From: Spirosoma oryzicola
Lineage (GTDB): Bacteria > Bacteroidota > Bacteroidia > Cytophagales > Spirosomataceae
DNA: 64,000 nucleotides
NCBI RefSeq assembly: GCF_021233055.1
Contig: NZ_CP089539.1
Location: 186,001-250,000, forward strand
Direction: 5' to 3'
Within the stretch, counting starts at the first letter, position 1. The number at the start of each line of letters is the position of its first letter. The notes under the pieces were generated by a model. It worked only from the letters and a program-made list of their open reading frames with translations, was not told the origin of the DNA and made no database searches. The position numbers and the translations under genes were made by a program. Shown piece by piece: positions 44,827-53,698 of this stretch.

Positions 44827-44893
44827 TTATAAATCAGGCAGCTAATAATAGAAGTGTAAACTTAATAAGCTGCTGCCAAGGCTACATAAACAC

Positions 44894-46681
44894 TTATTTC
44901 AAGGGATTATCGGTTAATTTTTCGGTTCGGATATATGCCTTCAACGTCCCAATTTCTCGCCCTTCGCTGACCCCGGAAGGCTTGATCGTGTAAGTCCCAA
45001 CGGCGGCAGGTACAATGAACGTCTCGGCGTAATGCACAACGAACGGTTCGAACGCACCCGATGGACTTTCCACCGTGGCTTCATCGCCTTCAATCAGATT
45101 GATGACGTTGACGACACCCTGCGTATCGTGAGCCACCGTCTTCGAAAACCAGTGCCGACGGGTTTCGATGAACGAATCTTCATCAAGACCGGTGCGCTCC
45201 TCCCGCCAACCGTCACCACGCCCAATCTCCTGAATTTGATTCAGCAGATTCGCTTCGGTCCAGGGCGTTGTGCGGTCCCATTGAATATTTTTTTTGCCGT
45301 GTTCCAGAGAAATAGGCCGGGGCTTTCCGTCTAATCCCGTGCGGCCCCAGTCCCAGAGTTTGAATGTAAAGTTGAAAGGGGTCGCGCTAATTTCCAGCAC
45401 GACGCTGTTGGCCCCCGAACAGTGTACCGTCCCGGCAGGAATCAGAGCATGGTCGTGTTTTTTGATTGGCCACTTTTCGACGTATTTATCAGCATCAAAA
45501 TGGGCCTCACCTTCCTGCGCTTTCTCCAAATCGGCAATCATCTCGGCCGGGTGAATATCTTCTTTCAGCCCCAGATACACACAGGCGTCTTCTTTCGCTT
45601 CCAGAAAATAATAACTTTCGTTCTGGGTGTAAGGCATCCCGAATTGCTTTCGCATGTACTCGTGCAGGGGATGCACCTGTAAGCTCAGATTGCCGCCCTC
45701 GATGGTATCCAGAAAATCGAACCGGATCGGAAACTCAGCGCCGAATGCAGCATACACTTGCTCGCCCAGCAACTCTACTGGATGACTGAAAACCACGTCG
45801 ATTGACGGAATTTCGAAGGTTTCGCCATCGAAGTTAAAAAGTAGACTGTTTTCTTCGGGAACGCAATCGAACCCCCAGGCGTAATTGACCGCCGATCTGT
45901 CCAGATCACAGATCTCTTTCAGCCATTGTCCACCCCACGGCCCCGGATCGAAGAACGGAACCACCCGGAAGGGCCGCCGAACGGCCAGAGCCATCGCTTT
46001 TTGCAGAGTCGTTCCGCTGATGAGCTTGGGCGTGTCTTCCCGCGTGGTGTCAATCACGTAATCCCAGCGCTCCATGAAGCTTTTCTTATGCCGATCCAAC
46101 ACTTTCCAGTCCACGTAGAAAGCCCGTTTATACTGGTACGCAAAGACCGCATCCGCATTCTGAGTGCCCAGATTATTTACCCGATTTTGCCGGAATCGAA
46201 GCTGGATCTCCCACCGAGGCATGTCGGCATAGACCAGCACGTTGGGCTGATCTACGAACAGCGCGGCCCCGATTCCAACCACCAGCACCACGCCTTCGGC
46301 AATGGCCTGAATAGTTTGCTGGCAGGTCGCTAGTTCGGCTTCGTCATAAAAACGGGACAACTCAAACGGGCATACGTAGCCAAAAACCGGGTCATCCGTC
46401 ACGAAGTCGTTAACCAACTCATCGATTTCGCCCGGGCTGCGGAGGGCGTGGCCCGTTTCAATGACCGTTAGCTGGTCCGACAGGGTGCTTAAACCCGCAA
46501 TAACTTCGTCGGTATAGACGCCCAGATACGCGTCCACTACCACGATGGTTTTCGGTTTCCCGGTTGCCTGAATGTGCTGGCGTAAGGTACCCGCAATGGC
46601 TTCCCAGCCCGTTAGGCATGTTTCGCCTTCTACGGAGACAGCCGGATATTTGTCAAAAGTTGATTGTGTTTGAACGGTCAT
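44894..46681 (-). CDS. manA: Class I mannose-6-phosphate isomerase with N-terminal kinase-like domain
   Basis: A 595-residue cytosolic enzyme, almost twice the length of a plain isomerase. The C-terminal part (from about residue 245) is a class I phosphomannose isomerase: zinc-ligand motif NLSLQVHPLHEYM, QNESYYFLEA and IPAGTVHCSGANSVVLEIS. It converts mannose 6-phosphate to fructose 6-phosphate. The N-terminal 240 residues (KTIVVVDAYLGVYTDEV; VLVYADMPRWEIQLRFRQNR; ERWDYVIDTT) resemble the uridine-kinase/phosphoribulokinase fold but show no Walker A loop, so this domain is probably not a kinase. The start overlaps the stop of the ROK kinase gene by 4 bp, so the two steps after uptake are translationally coupled. 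Last gene of the operon. Confidence 0.85.
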   Translation of the reverse strand: MTVQTQSTFDKYPAVSVEGETCLTGWEAIAGTLRQHIQATGKPKTIVVVDAYLGVYTDEVIAGLSTLSDQLTVIETGHALRSPGEIDELVNDFVTDDPVFGYVCPFELSRFYDEAELATCQQTIQAIAEGVVLVVGIGAALFVDQPNVLVYADMPRWEIQLRFRQNRVNNLGTQNADAVFAYQYKRAFYVDWKVLDRHKKSFMERWDYVIDTTREDTPKLISGTTLQKAMALAVRRPFRVVPFFDPGPWGGQWLKEICDLDRSAVNYAWGFDCVPEENSLLFNFDGETFEIPSIDVVFSHPVELLGEQVYAAFGAEFPIRFDFLDTIEGGNLSLQVHPLHEYMRKQFGMPYTQNESYYFLEAKEDACVYLGLKEDIHPAEMIADLEKAQEGEAHFDADKYVEKWPIKKHDHALIPAGTVHCSGANSVVLEISATPFNFTFKLWDWGRTGLDGKPRPISLEHGKKNIQWDRTTPWTEANLLNQIQEIGRGDGWREERTGLDEDSFIETRRHWFSKTVAHDTQGVVNVINLIEGDEATVESPSGAFEPFVVHYAETFIVPAAVGTYTIKPSGVSEGREIGTLKAYIRTEKLTDNPLK

Positions 46682-47628
46682 AATTCAGCGTTGTATACTA
46701 GATGAGCAGTTCCTAACAGAGCCGCCGAATCCGTTAAAAGACTGGGCACAACGGCCACGTTTCCCCACGTGGCCCAGGCATTTTGGTTCAGGCGGTGTTG
46801 GATTGGAGGTATAATGACATTGCGGCTAGCCATCACCCCGCCCCCCAGAATGAGCACTTCCGGATCGTACGCCTGCACTAAGTTATAAGCACAGGCCGCC
46901 CAGATCGCGATGCTTTGATCCCGTAGGGTAATGGCAAGCGCATCGCCCTGCTCGGCACAGCGGAAAACGGCCTCGTAATCGACCGTGTCATACCGGCAAA
47001 GCATACTTTGGGCGTACGTTGTGTGCGTCGTTGCCCGCTCGGCTAAACTCCAGGTTGAGGCCTCGGCCTCTGCACAGCCCACGGCCCCGCAGTTGCACCG
47101 ATTACCGTGGGTGTTCTGGATAAAATGCCCCCCCAGAACGCCCGCCTGGAAGTGCTTGCCGCGCAATAGCTGACCTTCGATGACCGCCGATGTACCGATT
47201 CCGGTACCGAGCGTCATCAGCACGACGTTGTCATAACCGCGTCCGCTGCCGTGCTGCCATTCTCCCAGCAGAGCCGCTCGGGTGTCATTTTCAAGGTAAA
47301 AGGGAACGCCCCAGGTTTCTCTGGCCCAGCCGGGTAAGTCCAAGTTGGGGGCATCGCTATATTTGGCATTGATGGACAGAACGCGCTGTTGAACGGGATC
47401 AACGATGCCCGGTACCGCAACACCCAGACCCGCCAGATCAGCCGCCGACAGACCCGCTTTTGCCAGCATGTCGTTGACGGTGGCCTGAATCTGGGGTAAT
47501 CGGCTTTGTAGTCCCTGACCCGACTGCGAATCCAGCTGGCTGGTCAGCAAAACGGTCCCCGCCCTGACAAGCCCCAGCTTGATACGCGTACCCCCCAGGT
47601 CGATAGCGATGATTGCTTTTTGCTCCAT
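46678..47628 (-). CDS. ROK-family sugar kinase
   Basis: A 316-residue cytosolic kinase. It has the ATP-phosphate loop AIDLGGTRIKLGLV, the second phosphate motif TLGTGIGTSAVI, the catalytic Asp region (LENDTRAA) and the ROK zinc cluster CNCGAVGCAE. There is no DNA-binding domain, so it is an enzyme and not a repressor. Placed between mannosidase and mannose-6-phosphate isomerase genes it most likely phosphorylates mannose at C6; glucose or fructose use cannot be excluded. The overlap with the isomerase gene (4 bp) and the 6-bp distance to GH76 show cotranscription. Confidence 0.88.
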   Translation of the reverse strand: MEQKAIIAIDLGGTRIKLGLVRAGTVLLTSQLDSQSGQGLQSRLPQIQATVNDMLAKAGLSAADLAGLGVAVPGIVDPVQQRVLSINAKYSDAPNLDLPGWARETWGVPFYLENDTRAALLGEWQHGSGRGYDNVVLMTLGTGIGTSAVIEGQLLRGKHFQAGVLGGHFIQNTHGNRCNCGAVGCAEAEASTWSLAERATTHTTYAQSMLCRYDTVDYEAVFRCAEQGDALAITLRDQSIAIWAACAYNLVQAYDPEVLILGGGVMASRNVIIPPIQHRLNQNAWATWGNVAVVPSLLTDSAALLGTAHLVYNAEL

Positions 47629-47634
47629 ACCCGT

Positions 47635-48852
47635 TTATTTTTTCGTTTCCCGTTCCTTTTCCAGTAGACTCAACCGGGCGTACAATTCAGCAATACAGGC
47701 TTCGTCCAGCAGCCATTTTGGTTTGGCTAATTCTGCCGGTTGGGGCGTCCAGCTGTGGGTAACCAGACCGTATTGATCGCGGGAGTTTTGCCAGGCGTAA
47801 TCGAGACTTTGCTTGATTTTGGTAATATACTGGTAGTCCCCGTTAACCCGGTAAAGCGCTTCGTAACCCCGGAAAAGCACCGTCACAAACCAGGGTAAAT
47901 CGATCTGAATGGCGGACGAAGCGGGATGCTTCTGCTTGCTGAAATGAACGTACGTATCCTTGGCTAGTTGTTCGGCCTGTTTCAAGTACTGCTTATCGCC
48001 GGTAAACTGGTACAACAGCACCGCAGCTTCAAGCATGGATCCGGAATTATAGGTGTAAAAGACCCGGTTCACGGCCCCAGTTGCTTTGCGATCATTGGCA
48101 TACACGCCAGTCGAATCGAGTAGGCTGGTGTGCATCCAGTTGTAAAACTTTTTGCCCCATTGCAGGTACTGCGGGTCTTTTGTGCCCTGATAGAGCTTGA
48201 GCGCTGTGAGCGTAGCCATGCCGTTGGAGCAGGCCGGTTTCTGATCGCGATGCCCTTCCAGCCACGTCACACCGCCCCCCAACTCGTCGTCCCATCCGCT
48301 CAGAATAAAGGTAAATACGTCCTTCGCCCGTTTCAGGTAAAGCGGATTTTGGGTGTTGAGATAGGCTTCCATGTAGTCGATTCCCACTAATCCGTTATCA
48401 TCATAATACCGGTCCGACTTCTCGAACTGAACCGGATACGCCTGATAACCCACCGGTGAACGACTTGAATCGCGGTAGGCTTCGATTCCCGTAACCAGAC
48501 TGTCCAGATACGACAGTTGAGTTTTCCGCTCGGAAGGAACTTTAAGCAGTACGTTGGTCGCCGAGAACATTCCGGAAAACGGCCAGAGAAAGCTAACCGC
48601 CTTTTCCTTGACGTTGCCTCCCTGCATGTATGTCAGCGTATCGTTGCGGTTTGAGGGGTAATTTTCCGAAAACAGATTATAGGTCGGCACCCGGTACCGA
48701 CGCCAGACGTTGGTGTAGGTTTCCCGCGCCCGGTTCAGGTACTCCGCCGACGCTTTGGGGGCCTGCCCAACTGCGGTCTGGACGGCCAGAAGCAATCCAA
48801 CCGCTACTATTCGGGCGGGCTGTTTTTTGCTTAGGTGGGTCAACTTTTTCAT
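47635..48852 (-). CDS. Glycoside hydrolase family 76 (endo-alpha-1,6-mannanase)
   Basis: A 405-residue exported enzyme with a signal peptide (ends AVGQA, about residue 30; no lipobox, so periplasmic or secreted). The (alpha/alpha)6 fold shows the GH76 catalytic Asp pair, Asp151 and Asp152, in RYYDDNGLVGIDYMEAY. It cuts the alpha-1,6-mannose backbone of fungal or bacterial mannans. Its lipid-anchored paralogue is encoded two genes upstream, so one likely works outside on the polymer and this one on the imported oligosaccharides. Confidence 0.85.
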   Translation of the reverse strand: MKKLTHLSKKQPARIVAVGLLLAVQTAVGQAPKASAEYLNRARETYTNVWRRYRVPTYNLFSENYPSNRNDTLTYMQGGNVKEKAVSFLWPFSGMFSATNVLLKVPSERKTQLSYLDSLVTGIEAYRDSSRSPVGYQAYPVQFEKSDRYYDDNGLVGIDYMEAYLNTQNPLYLKRAKDVFTFILSGWDDELGGGVTWLEGHRDQKPACSNGMATLTALKLYQGTKDPQYLQWGKKFYNWMHTSLLDSTGVYANDRKATGAVNRVFYTYNSGSMLEAAVLLYQFTGDKQYLKQAEQLAKDTYVHFSKQKHPASSAIQIDLPWFVTVLFRGYEALYRVNGDYQYITKIKQSLDYAWQNSRDQYGLVTHSWTPQPAELAKPKWLLDEACIAELYARLSLLEKERETKK

Positions 48853-48898
48853 TCGTTTATGCTTATGTTGAGTAAATCAGATCGCCGAATCGGTCCCG

Positions 48899-51259
48899 CT
48901 ACTGGGCCGAAGGCGGAGGGGTTTGAATGCCCCAGTTTGTGTTGGGCTGACTGCCCATGACAAAGCTTAATTTTCCGCCCTGCATCAATTCGTCCCGGTA
49001 CATCCAGCAGTTTGACAAGGGCTTTCCGTTGAAGGTGGCCGACTGCACGTACACATTTGTGGTAGAGTTATTTTTAGCTTCGATCTGTAGTGTCTTACCA
49101 TCGCCCAGCCGAATCGTCGCCTGATCGAAGGCGGGGCTTCCCAGCTGAATAATTGGTCGGAGATCGGTAAAGCCTTTGACATCAAATAAACCAAGCGAGG
49201 CTATAACGTACCACGATCCCAACTGGCCCTGGTCTTCGTCCTGCCCGTAACCGTAACCGTGAATGGGTTCGACACCGTAGAATTCATCGCAGATGGCGCG
49301 GGTCCATTTCTGAGTGAGCCAGGGTTTGCCGGAGAAGTTGAACAGCCAGCTAATGTGCAGGTTCGGCTGATTGCCATGGTTATAAATCGACTTGATACCG
49401 GCAAAGGCGTCGATTTCCTTGCCACCGCCAAACCCGTTTTTCTGAGCTGTTGTGAAGATGCCGTCGAGCCTGTTGTTGAATTCGTCGTTGCCCAATTTAT
49501 CTATCAGTGCCCGTGGATTCTGCGGTACGAAAAAGGTGTACTGCACAGCATTACCCTCCTGAAATCCCCGCCAGGGTTCGTAAGGGTCGAATTTGTCGAT
49601 GAAGCTGCCGTCTGCTTTTTTCGGGCGAACCAGTTTGTCCTTCGGTTCGTACAGAAGTTGCCAGCCGTTGGAGAGTTTGGCAAATTGCCCATAATCCGTT
49701 TGCTTACCCATTGATTTTGCCAGTTGGGCGGCTGCGAAAGCACTAAAGCTATATTCCAGCGTGTGCGAAGCCGAAAAGTGGGAGCCGGTCGAATCGGTTT
49801 TGTCTGCGTCTAGGTAAGGCACGTAGCCACGCTTGACGAACGCTTCGACATCCAGTTTGCCGGAACCAACGGGCCGGTTTCGCCCGCTCAGTTCGTTGGC
49901 CCGAATAGCCTCATAAGCCAGATTCGTGTCGTAATCCCGAATACCCGCCTGATACGCCCCAGCTATGGCCAGACCGACAAAGTTCGTTCCTACGCCCGAT
50001 ACAAAATTGCTGTTGGCAATGCCATCCCCAAACCAGCCCCGTTCCTTGTAAATCGCCAACTGGGTTTGCACAAAATCGTTGTAGCGCTCGGGGTACGAAA
50101 GCGCCCAGAGCTGCGTCAGGTTCCAGTAGCCGCCCCAAATCGCATCGGTGTTGTAAAAGTTGTAGCTGAAATTTCCTTTTTTATCACGCGGCAACTGACC
50201 GATTGTTCCGTCGTGTCGGGGATAGGAACCGTTCACGTCGTTGGCGATCCCCCGGCCCAGCAAGGCGTGGAACAAGCCCGTGTAGAACTTTACTTTGTTG
50301 GTCTCAGCCCCTTCAACGGCCAGCTTGCCGAGTTCGGTTTGCCACGTATCCTGGGCCTGCTTTCTGGCTTTTTCGAACGACAGCTTGGCAGCTTCGGCTT
50401 CCAGATTAGTTTTCGCGTTGGCAATGGAGGTGTAGGACAAGCCTACTTTCAGTTCGATGGCTTCGTTGGCGTTGGTAGCGTATTCCAGAAAAAGCCCCGC
50501 GCCTTTTCCGCTGGCCGACTTGCTTTGTGCCTGAACGCCAGCGTCCGTGAACGCCCCTACCGACCGTGGGCTTTTGCTCACTTCGCCCCAGATGTACATG
50601 GAAACCTGCCCGTTCGGATCGTAGGTTTTTACGTACTTAGGATAGGTCGTTACAAATCCTTCAAAGTGCGTGTCGTCAATCATGCGAACCTCCGACTTCC
50701 GTACCTCCCCGCTTTCGCCCTGCACATTACCCAGGTCCAAAATAATGCGCGACTGGTCATTTTTGGGAAAGGTATACCGATGAAAACCAACGTGTTTAGT
50801 AGCAGTTAGTTCGGCGGTGATTCCGTAATCATCTAGCAAAACCTTGTAGTAACCGGGTTCGGCTACCTGATTTTTTCGATCAAATTTAGACCGGTAACCA
50901 CTGCCCGGCTTGTCTAGATCACCGGGTTTTACTTTCAGCTCACCGGTAGCGGGCATAAAACTGACCCCACCCACCTGCCATTCGTGGAAGTGGACAAAGC
51001 CTTCGATGGAGTTGTGCCGCGTATCGTACCCAACCGCTTCCCAGCCTTGATTGTTACCGTAGTGCCCGTTGGTGGAAGGAGCCAGCTTGGCCATGCCGTG
51101 GGGGACAGCCGCTGGCGTGTAAAAGAACCACCGGCTATGGGCCGTTCCGATGTTGGGATCGACGTAGTGGAGCACATTAGGGCGTTTCACGGCGCAGGAC
51201 GTGAGCAGCGCAGCGAGGGCAAGACCACCGAAGAGGGTGGAAAAATGGATTCGTTTCAT
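48899..51259 (-). CDS. Glycoside hydrolase family 92 alpha-mannosidase, lipoprotein
   Basis: A 786-residue lipoprotein (lipobox LTSC, Cys22). The N-terminal beta-sandwich starts with YVDPNIGTAHSRW, typical of GH92, and the (alpha/alpha)6 domain contains DAIWGGYWNLTQLWALSYPE, EGNAVQYTFFVPQ and the calcium/catalytic region GQDEDQGQLGSWYV. GH92 enzymes are calcium-dependent exo-alpha-mannosidases that trim alpha-1,2, 1,3 or 1,6 mannose by inversion. It removes side chains so that GH76 can reach the backbone. The upstream GH76 gene ends 3 bp before it. Confidence 0.9.
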   Translation of the reverse strand: MKRIHFSTLFGGLALAALLTSCAVKRPNVLHYVDPNIGTAHSRWFFYTPAAVPHGMAKLAPSTNGHYGNNQGWEAVGYDTRHNSIEGFVHFHEWQVGGVSFMPATGELKVKPGDLDKPGSGYRSKFDRKNQVAEPGYYKVLLDDYGITAELTATKHVGFHRYTFPKNDQSRIILDLGNVQGESGEVRKSEVRMIDDTHFEGFVTTYPKYVKTYDPNGQVSMYIWGEVSKSPRSVGAFTDAGVQAQSKSASGKGAGLFLEYATNANEAIELKVGLSYTSIANAKTNLEAEAAKLSFEKARKQAQDTWQTELGKLAVEGAETNKVKFYTGLFHALLGRGIANDVNGSYPRHDGTIGQLPRDKKGNFSYNFYNTDAIWGGYWNLTQLWALSYPERYNDFVQTQLAIYKERGWFGDGIANSNFVSGVGTNFVGLAIAGAYQAGIRDYDTNLAYEAIRANELSGRNRPVGSGKLDVEAFVKRGYVPYLDADKTDSTGSHFSASHTLEYSFSAFAAAQLAKSMGKQTDYGQFAKLSNGWQLLYEPKDKLVRPKKADGSFIDKFDPYEPWRGFQEGNAVQYTFFVPQNPRALIDKLGNDEFNNRLDGIFTTAQKNGFGGGKEIDAFAGIKSIYNHGNQPNLHISWLFNFSGKPWLTQKWTRAICDEFYGVEPIHGYGYGQDEDQGQLGSWYVIASLGLFDVKGFTDLRPIIQLGSPAFDQATIRLGDGKTLQIEAKNNSTTNVYVQSATFNGKPLSNCWMYRDELMQGGKLSFVMGSQPNTNWGIQTPPPSAQ

Positions 51260-51262
51260 GAC

Positions 51263-52477
51263 TTATCTGTATTTTGAAAGGAGCGCCTGTATCCGTTGCA
51301 TCCAGGCTACGTCAACTCCTTCGATGTTCGCGTATCGACCGGCCCCGTTCAGGCTGGCAAACTGGTAATACCCGTGCGAAGCTGGGTCTCGCAGGACGGT
51401 GTTGATGGCGTCGATATTTCCCTGCGCGTAACCTAACCACGCGGTATTCTGGTCAGCTTCGTACAGCTTAATCATCGCCTGAGAGCCCCACCCGCACCAG
51501 GCCGGGGTAACTCGGAGATCACTAGTGTTGAAGATATACACGTTGTGCGTCTTATCCCAGAGCGTCCGGTTCATGGCATTGCCCAGCGCCTGCGCTTTAA
51601 CCAGGTACGACGGGTCTTTCAGGGCTTGTCCGTACACCAGAAAAGCCTCCACCATAATGGCATTGTCGTAGGTGAATTTTTCGGTAAACCGTTTGCCCGC
51701 CCGGTCAATCTGCCAGACAAAAAGTCCGGTGCTGCTTTCGTATAGCTTGGTAGACAGCCACTTATCCACGGCGGTTGCCCACTCGCGATAAACAGCTTCA
51801 CCGGTGAGGGCGTACAACCGCGCAAACAACTGCATGGCTAAGCCGTTCGACTGGGTTGGCTTCACCGTTTTGGCCGTGTTCCACCAGAAGCCGCCGTCGA
51901 AGGTCGTGTCCCAGGCACCGCTTTTGATGAGCCAGTTGGCGCACGCTTTTGCTTTGTCCAGATAGGCCGCTTTCATCGCCCCGGTACTGACTTCGTAGGT
52001 ATCCAGATAAACGACTCCCGATAAGGCGTTGTCGTCGATGTATTTCAGCGAGTCGGAGCCTTTTTCACTACCGTCAACGCGCACGAAACCAAAATAACCA
52101 CCGATGGGGCTGGTATCATCCCAGAAATGGCTCATCCAGTTGAAGCTATCGTTCATGTAGGTCGCGTGGTTCGTCTCCCCAATGCTGACCATGGCGGCAT
52201 CCGCGTAAATCTGGCTGGTATTGTACCATTCGAACGCCGACGTCGGATCGGTGGTCGCGTTGACCCGGTAGCTCTTGTACGGGGTCAGCAGATTAGCCAG
52301 TACGTAGGCATGGCTTTTCTGGGCTGCTGTCCGATACCGCGATACGGTTGGCGTAGGTACGGTCGGCGTGGTCGTGTCAGGTTCCGCAACGGGCGACGGT
52401 GACTGCTTATCGCCACAAGCCGTAACGAGCGTAGCGGCTACAATCAGCCAAAGTCCATAAAAAAGAAAGTTCTTCAT
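51263..52477 (-). CDS. Glycoside hydrolase family 76, lipoprotein
   Basis: A 404-residue enzyme with a lipoprotein signal (lipobox VTAC, Cys21) and a Pro/Thr-rich linker, so it is probably displayed on the outer membrane. The GH76 Asp pair is at 148-149 in KYIDDNALSGVVY. It is the likely surface endo-alpha-1,6-mannanase that produces oligosaccharides for SusC/SusD. The frame is open 20 codons upstream, but the ATG at 52477 starts the lipoprotein signal. It is followed after 3 bp by the GH92 gene. Confidence 0.87.
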   Translation of the reverse strand: MKNFLFYGLWLIVAATLVTACGDKQSPSPVAEPDTTTPTVPTPTVSRYRTAAQKSHAYVLANLLTPYKSYRVNATTDPTSAFEWYNTSQIYADAAMVSIGETNHATYMNDSFNWMSHFWDDTSPIGGYFGFVRVDGSEKGSDSLKYIDDNALSGVVYLDTYEVSTGAMKAAYLDKAKACANWLIKSGAWDTTFDGGFWWNTAKTVKPTQSNGLAMQLFARLYALTGEAVYREWATAVDKWLSTKLYESSTGLFVWQIDRAGKRFTEKFTYDNAIMVEAFLVYGQALKDPSYLVKAQALGNAMNRTLWDKTHNVYIFNTSDLRVTPAWCGWGSQAMIKLYEADQNTAWLGYAQGNIDAINTVLRDPASHGYYQFASLNGAGRYANIEGVDVAWMQRIQALLSKYR

Positions 52478-52559
52478 AATCGGGAGCGTAACCCTGTGCC
52501 ACAGGCGGTTATGCCTATAACACAGGCTATTCGACAAGAGTAATCAGCAGCGACGGCGC

Positions 52560-53678
52560 TTACTTCAGCACAGTTACCTGATGCGTATACGGCGCGTTCG
52601 CCCGGAGAAGCAGGTCCACTTTCACCTTCTTGCCATCGGCAGTTGGATCGAACTTATACGTATTATCCCACTGTGCATCGGAAACCGGCTGAACCTGAAA
52701 ATACGATGCGGGGGCTCCGGCGGGACTGTTGTTATTCACATTCGCACTGCCCAAGTACTCAAGACCATTCGCGGTATGCATAACGAACTTATACCGCTCG
52801 TCACGACCCCAGGAAAAGGGGTAAAACTCAACCGGAATGCTGGCGGCTGTCCACGTCCCATTGCCCGCGTAGGTAAGCGTACCAATTTCCTTGTTGTACG
52901 CCGACATGAATAAGCCAACTGACTGAATTTCGGTAGCCTGCGCCGTGGCAATGTTGAAATCGTACCGCAAGCGGTAGGTTTTCGTCGCGCCGGTCAGGGT
53001 TACGGGCGTGTTACCTTCCCGAAGGGTATCTTTGGCAACGTAATAGTTTTTGCCGCTGCCCGCCCGTCTGTCCGTCAGGTAATAGGTACCGGCCTTTAGC
53101 GAGGTAAACGCTTCGAAGACGCCGTCCTCGGTTTTCTTAAGCGCAATGCTCTTCGTTACATCCTCACCGCCTTCGGTGGCGCTTCCCGTCAGATACAAGC
53201 TGTCCGGCAGTTCGGCAAACCCGGCGGGGCGAGTCATGGTCAGAATGCGGGTGATCGTACTCATCTGGCGGTTCAGCGCGATTGACGCCAATACCGTCCA
53301 TTTGACGCTACCCGTCGAAGAAGCCGCGATACCCCCCAGGGCCGCGATTTTTTTCAGGTCGTTGTGGCTCAGGGTGAGCTGAGGCTGTACGCCCAATCCG
53401 TCGGATACTGTTTTGTAAAACGGCTTGCTGAAGTCGCCATCGACCTTATCAAACGCTACTTCGTACAAGACACCTTCAGCGGCCTGGGTGGGCTCCCATT
53501 TAAACTGCACACTGGCCGGGGTACTCGGCTCCAGCTTCACACTGGTATTATTGTCGGGGGTCATCAGCGAACTGACCGGGGTGACCGCCGGATTCAGTTC
53601 CCGGACCGTCTGGGTACAGGAGGCAATCGACAGCACGGCGAATAAAGCCATACTACCATACGTCAACGCTTGTTTCAT
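52560..53678 (-). CDS. SusE-family outer-membrane glycan-binding lipoprotein
   Basis: A 372-residue lipoprotein (lipobox IASC, Cys21). The N-terminal SusE domain (TPDNNTSVKLEPSTPASVQFKW split over residues 40-62; YEVAFDKVDGDF) is an Ig-like fold, followed by two starch-binding-like beta-sandwich domains (LYLTGSATEGG; VGLFMSAYNKEIGTLTY; ERYKFVMHTANG). It sits directly after SusD (20 bp) and would bind the mannan at the cell surface. Confidence 0.85.
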   Translation of the reverse strand: MKQALTYGSMALFAVLSIASCTQTVRELNPAVTPVSSLMTPDNNTSVKLEPSTPASVQFKWEPTQAAEGVLYEVAFDKVDGDFSKPFYKTVSDGLGVQPQLTLSHNDLKKIAALGGIAASSTGSVKWTVLASIALNRQMSTITRILTMTRPAGFAELPDSLYLTGSATEGGEDVTKSIALKKTEDGVFEAFTSLKAGTYYLTDRRAGSGKNYYVAKDTLREGNTPVTLTGATKTYRLRYDFNIATAQATEIQSVGLFMSAYNKEIGTLTYAGNGTWTAASIPVEFYPFSWGRDERYKFVMHTANGLEYLGSANVNNNSPAGAPASYFQVQPVSDAQWDNTYKFDPTADGKKVKVDLLLRANAPYTHQVTVLK

Positions 53679-53698
53679 GGAGCGGGTTGATTAGACGG

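Larger units (their letters stand above)
44009..44893. other. Intergenic region containing a GH92 relic
   Basis: AT-rich from 44040 to 44400 with no gene. The part after 44428 is a decayed GH92 C-terminus on the plus strand (separate entry), and the terminator of the mannan operon lies at 44786-44826. Confidence 0.6.
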
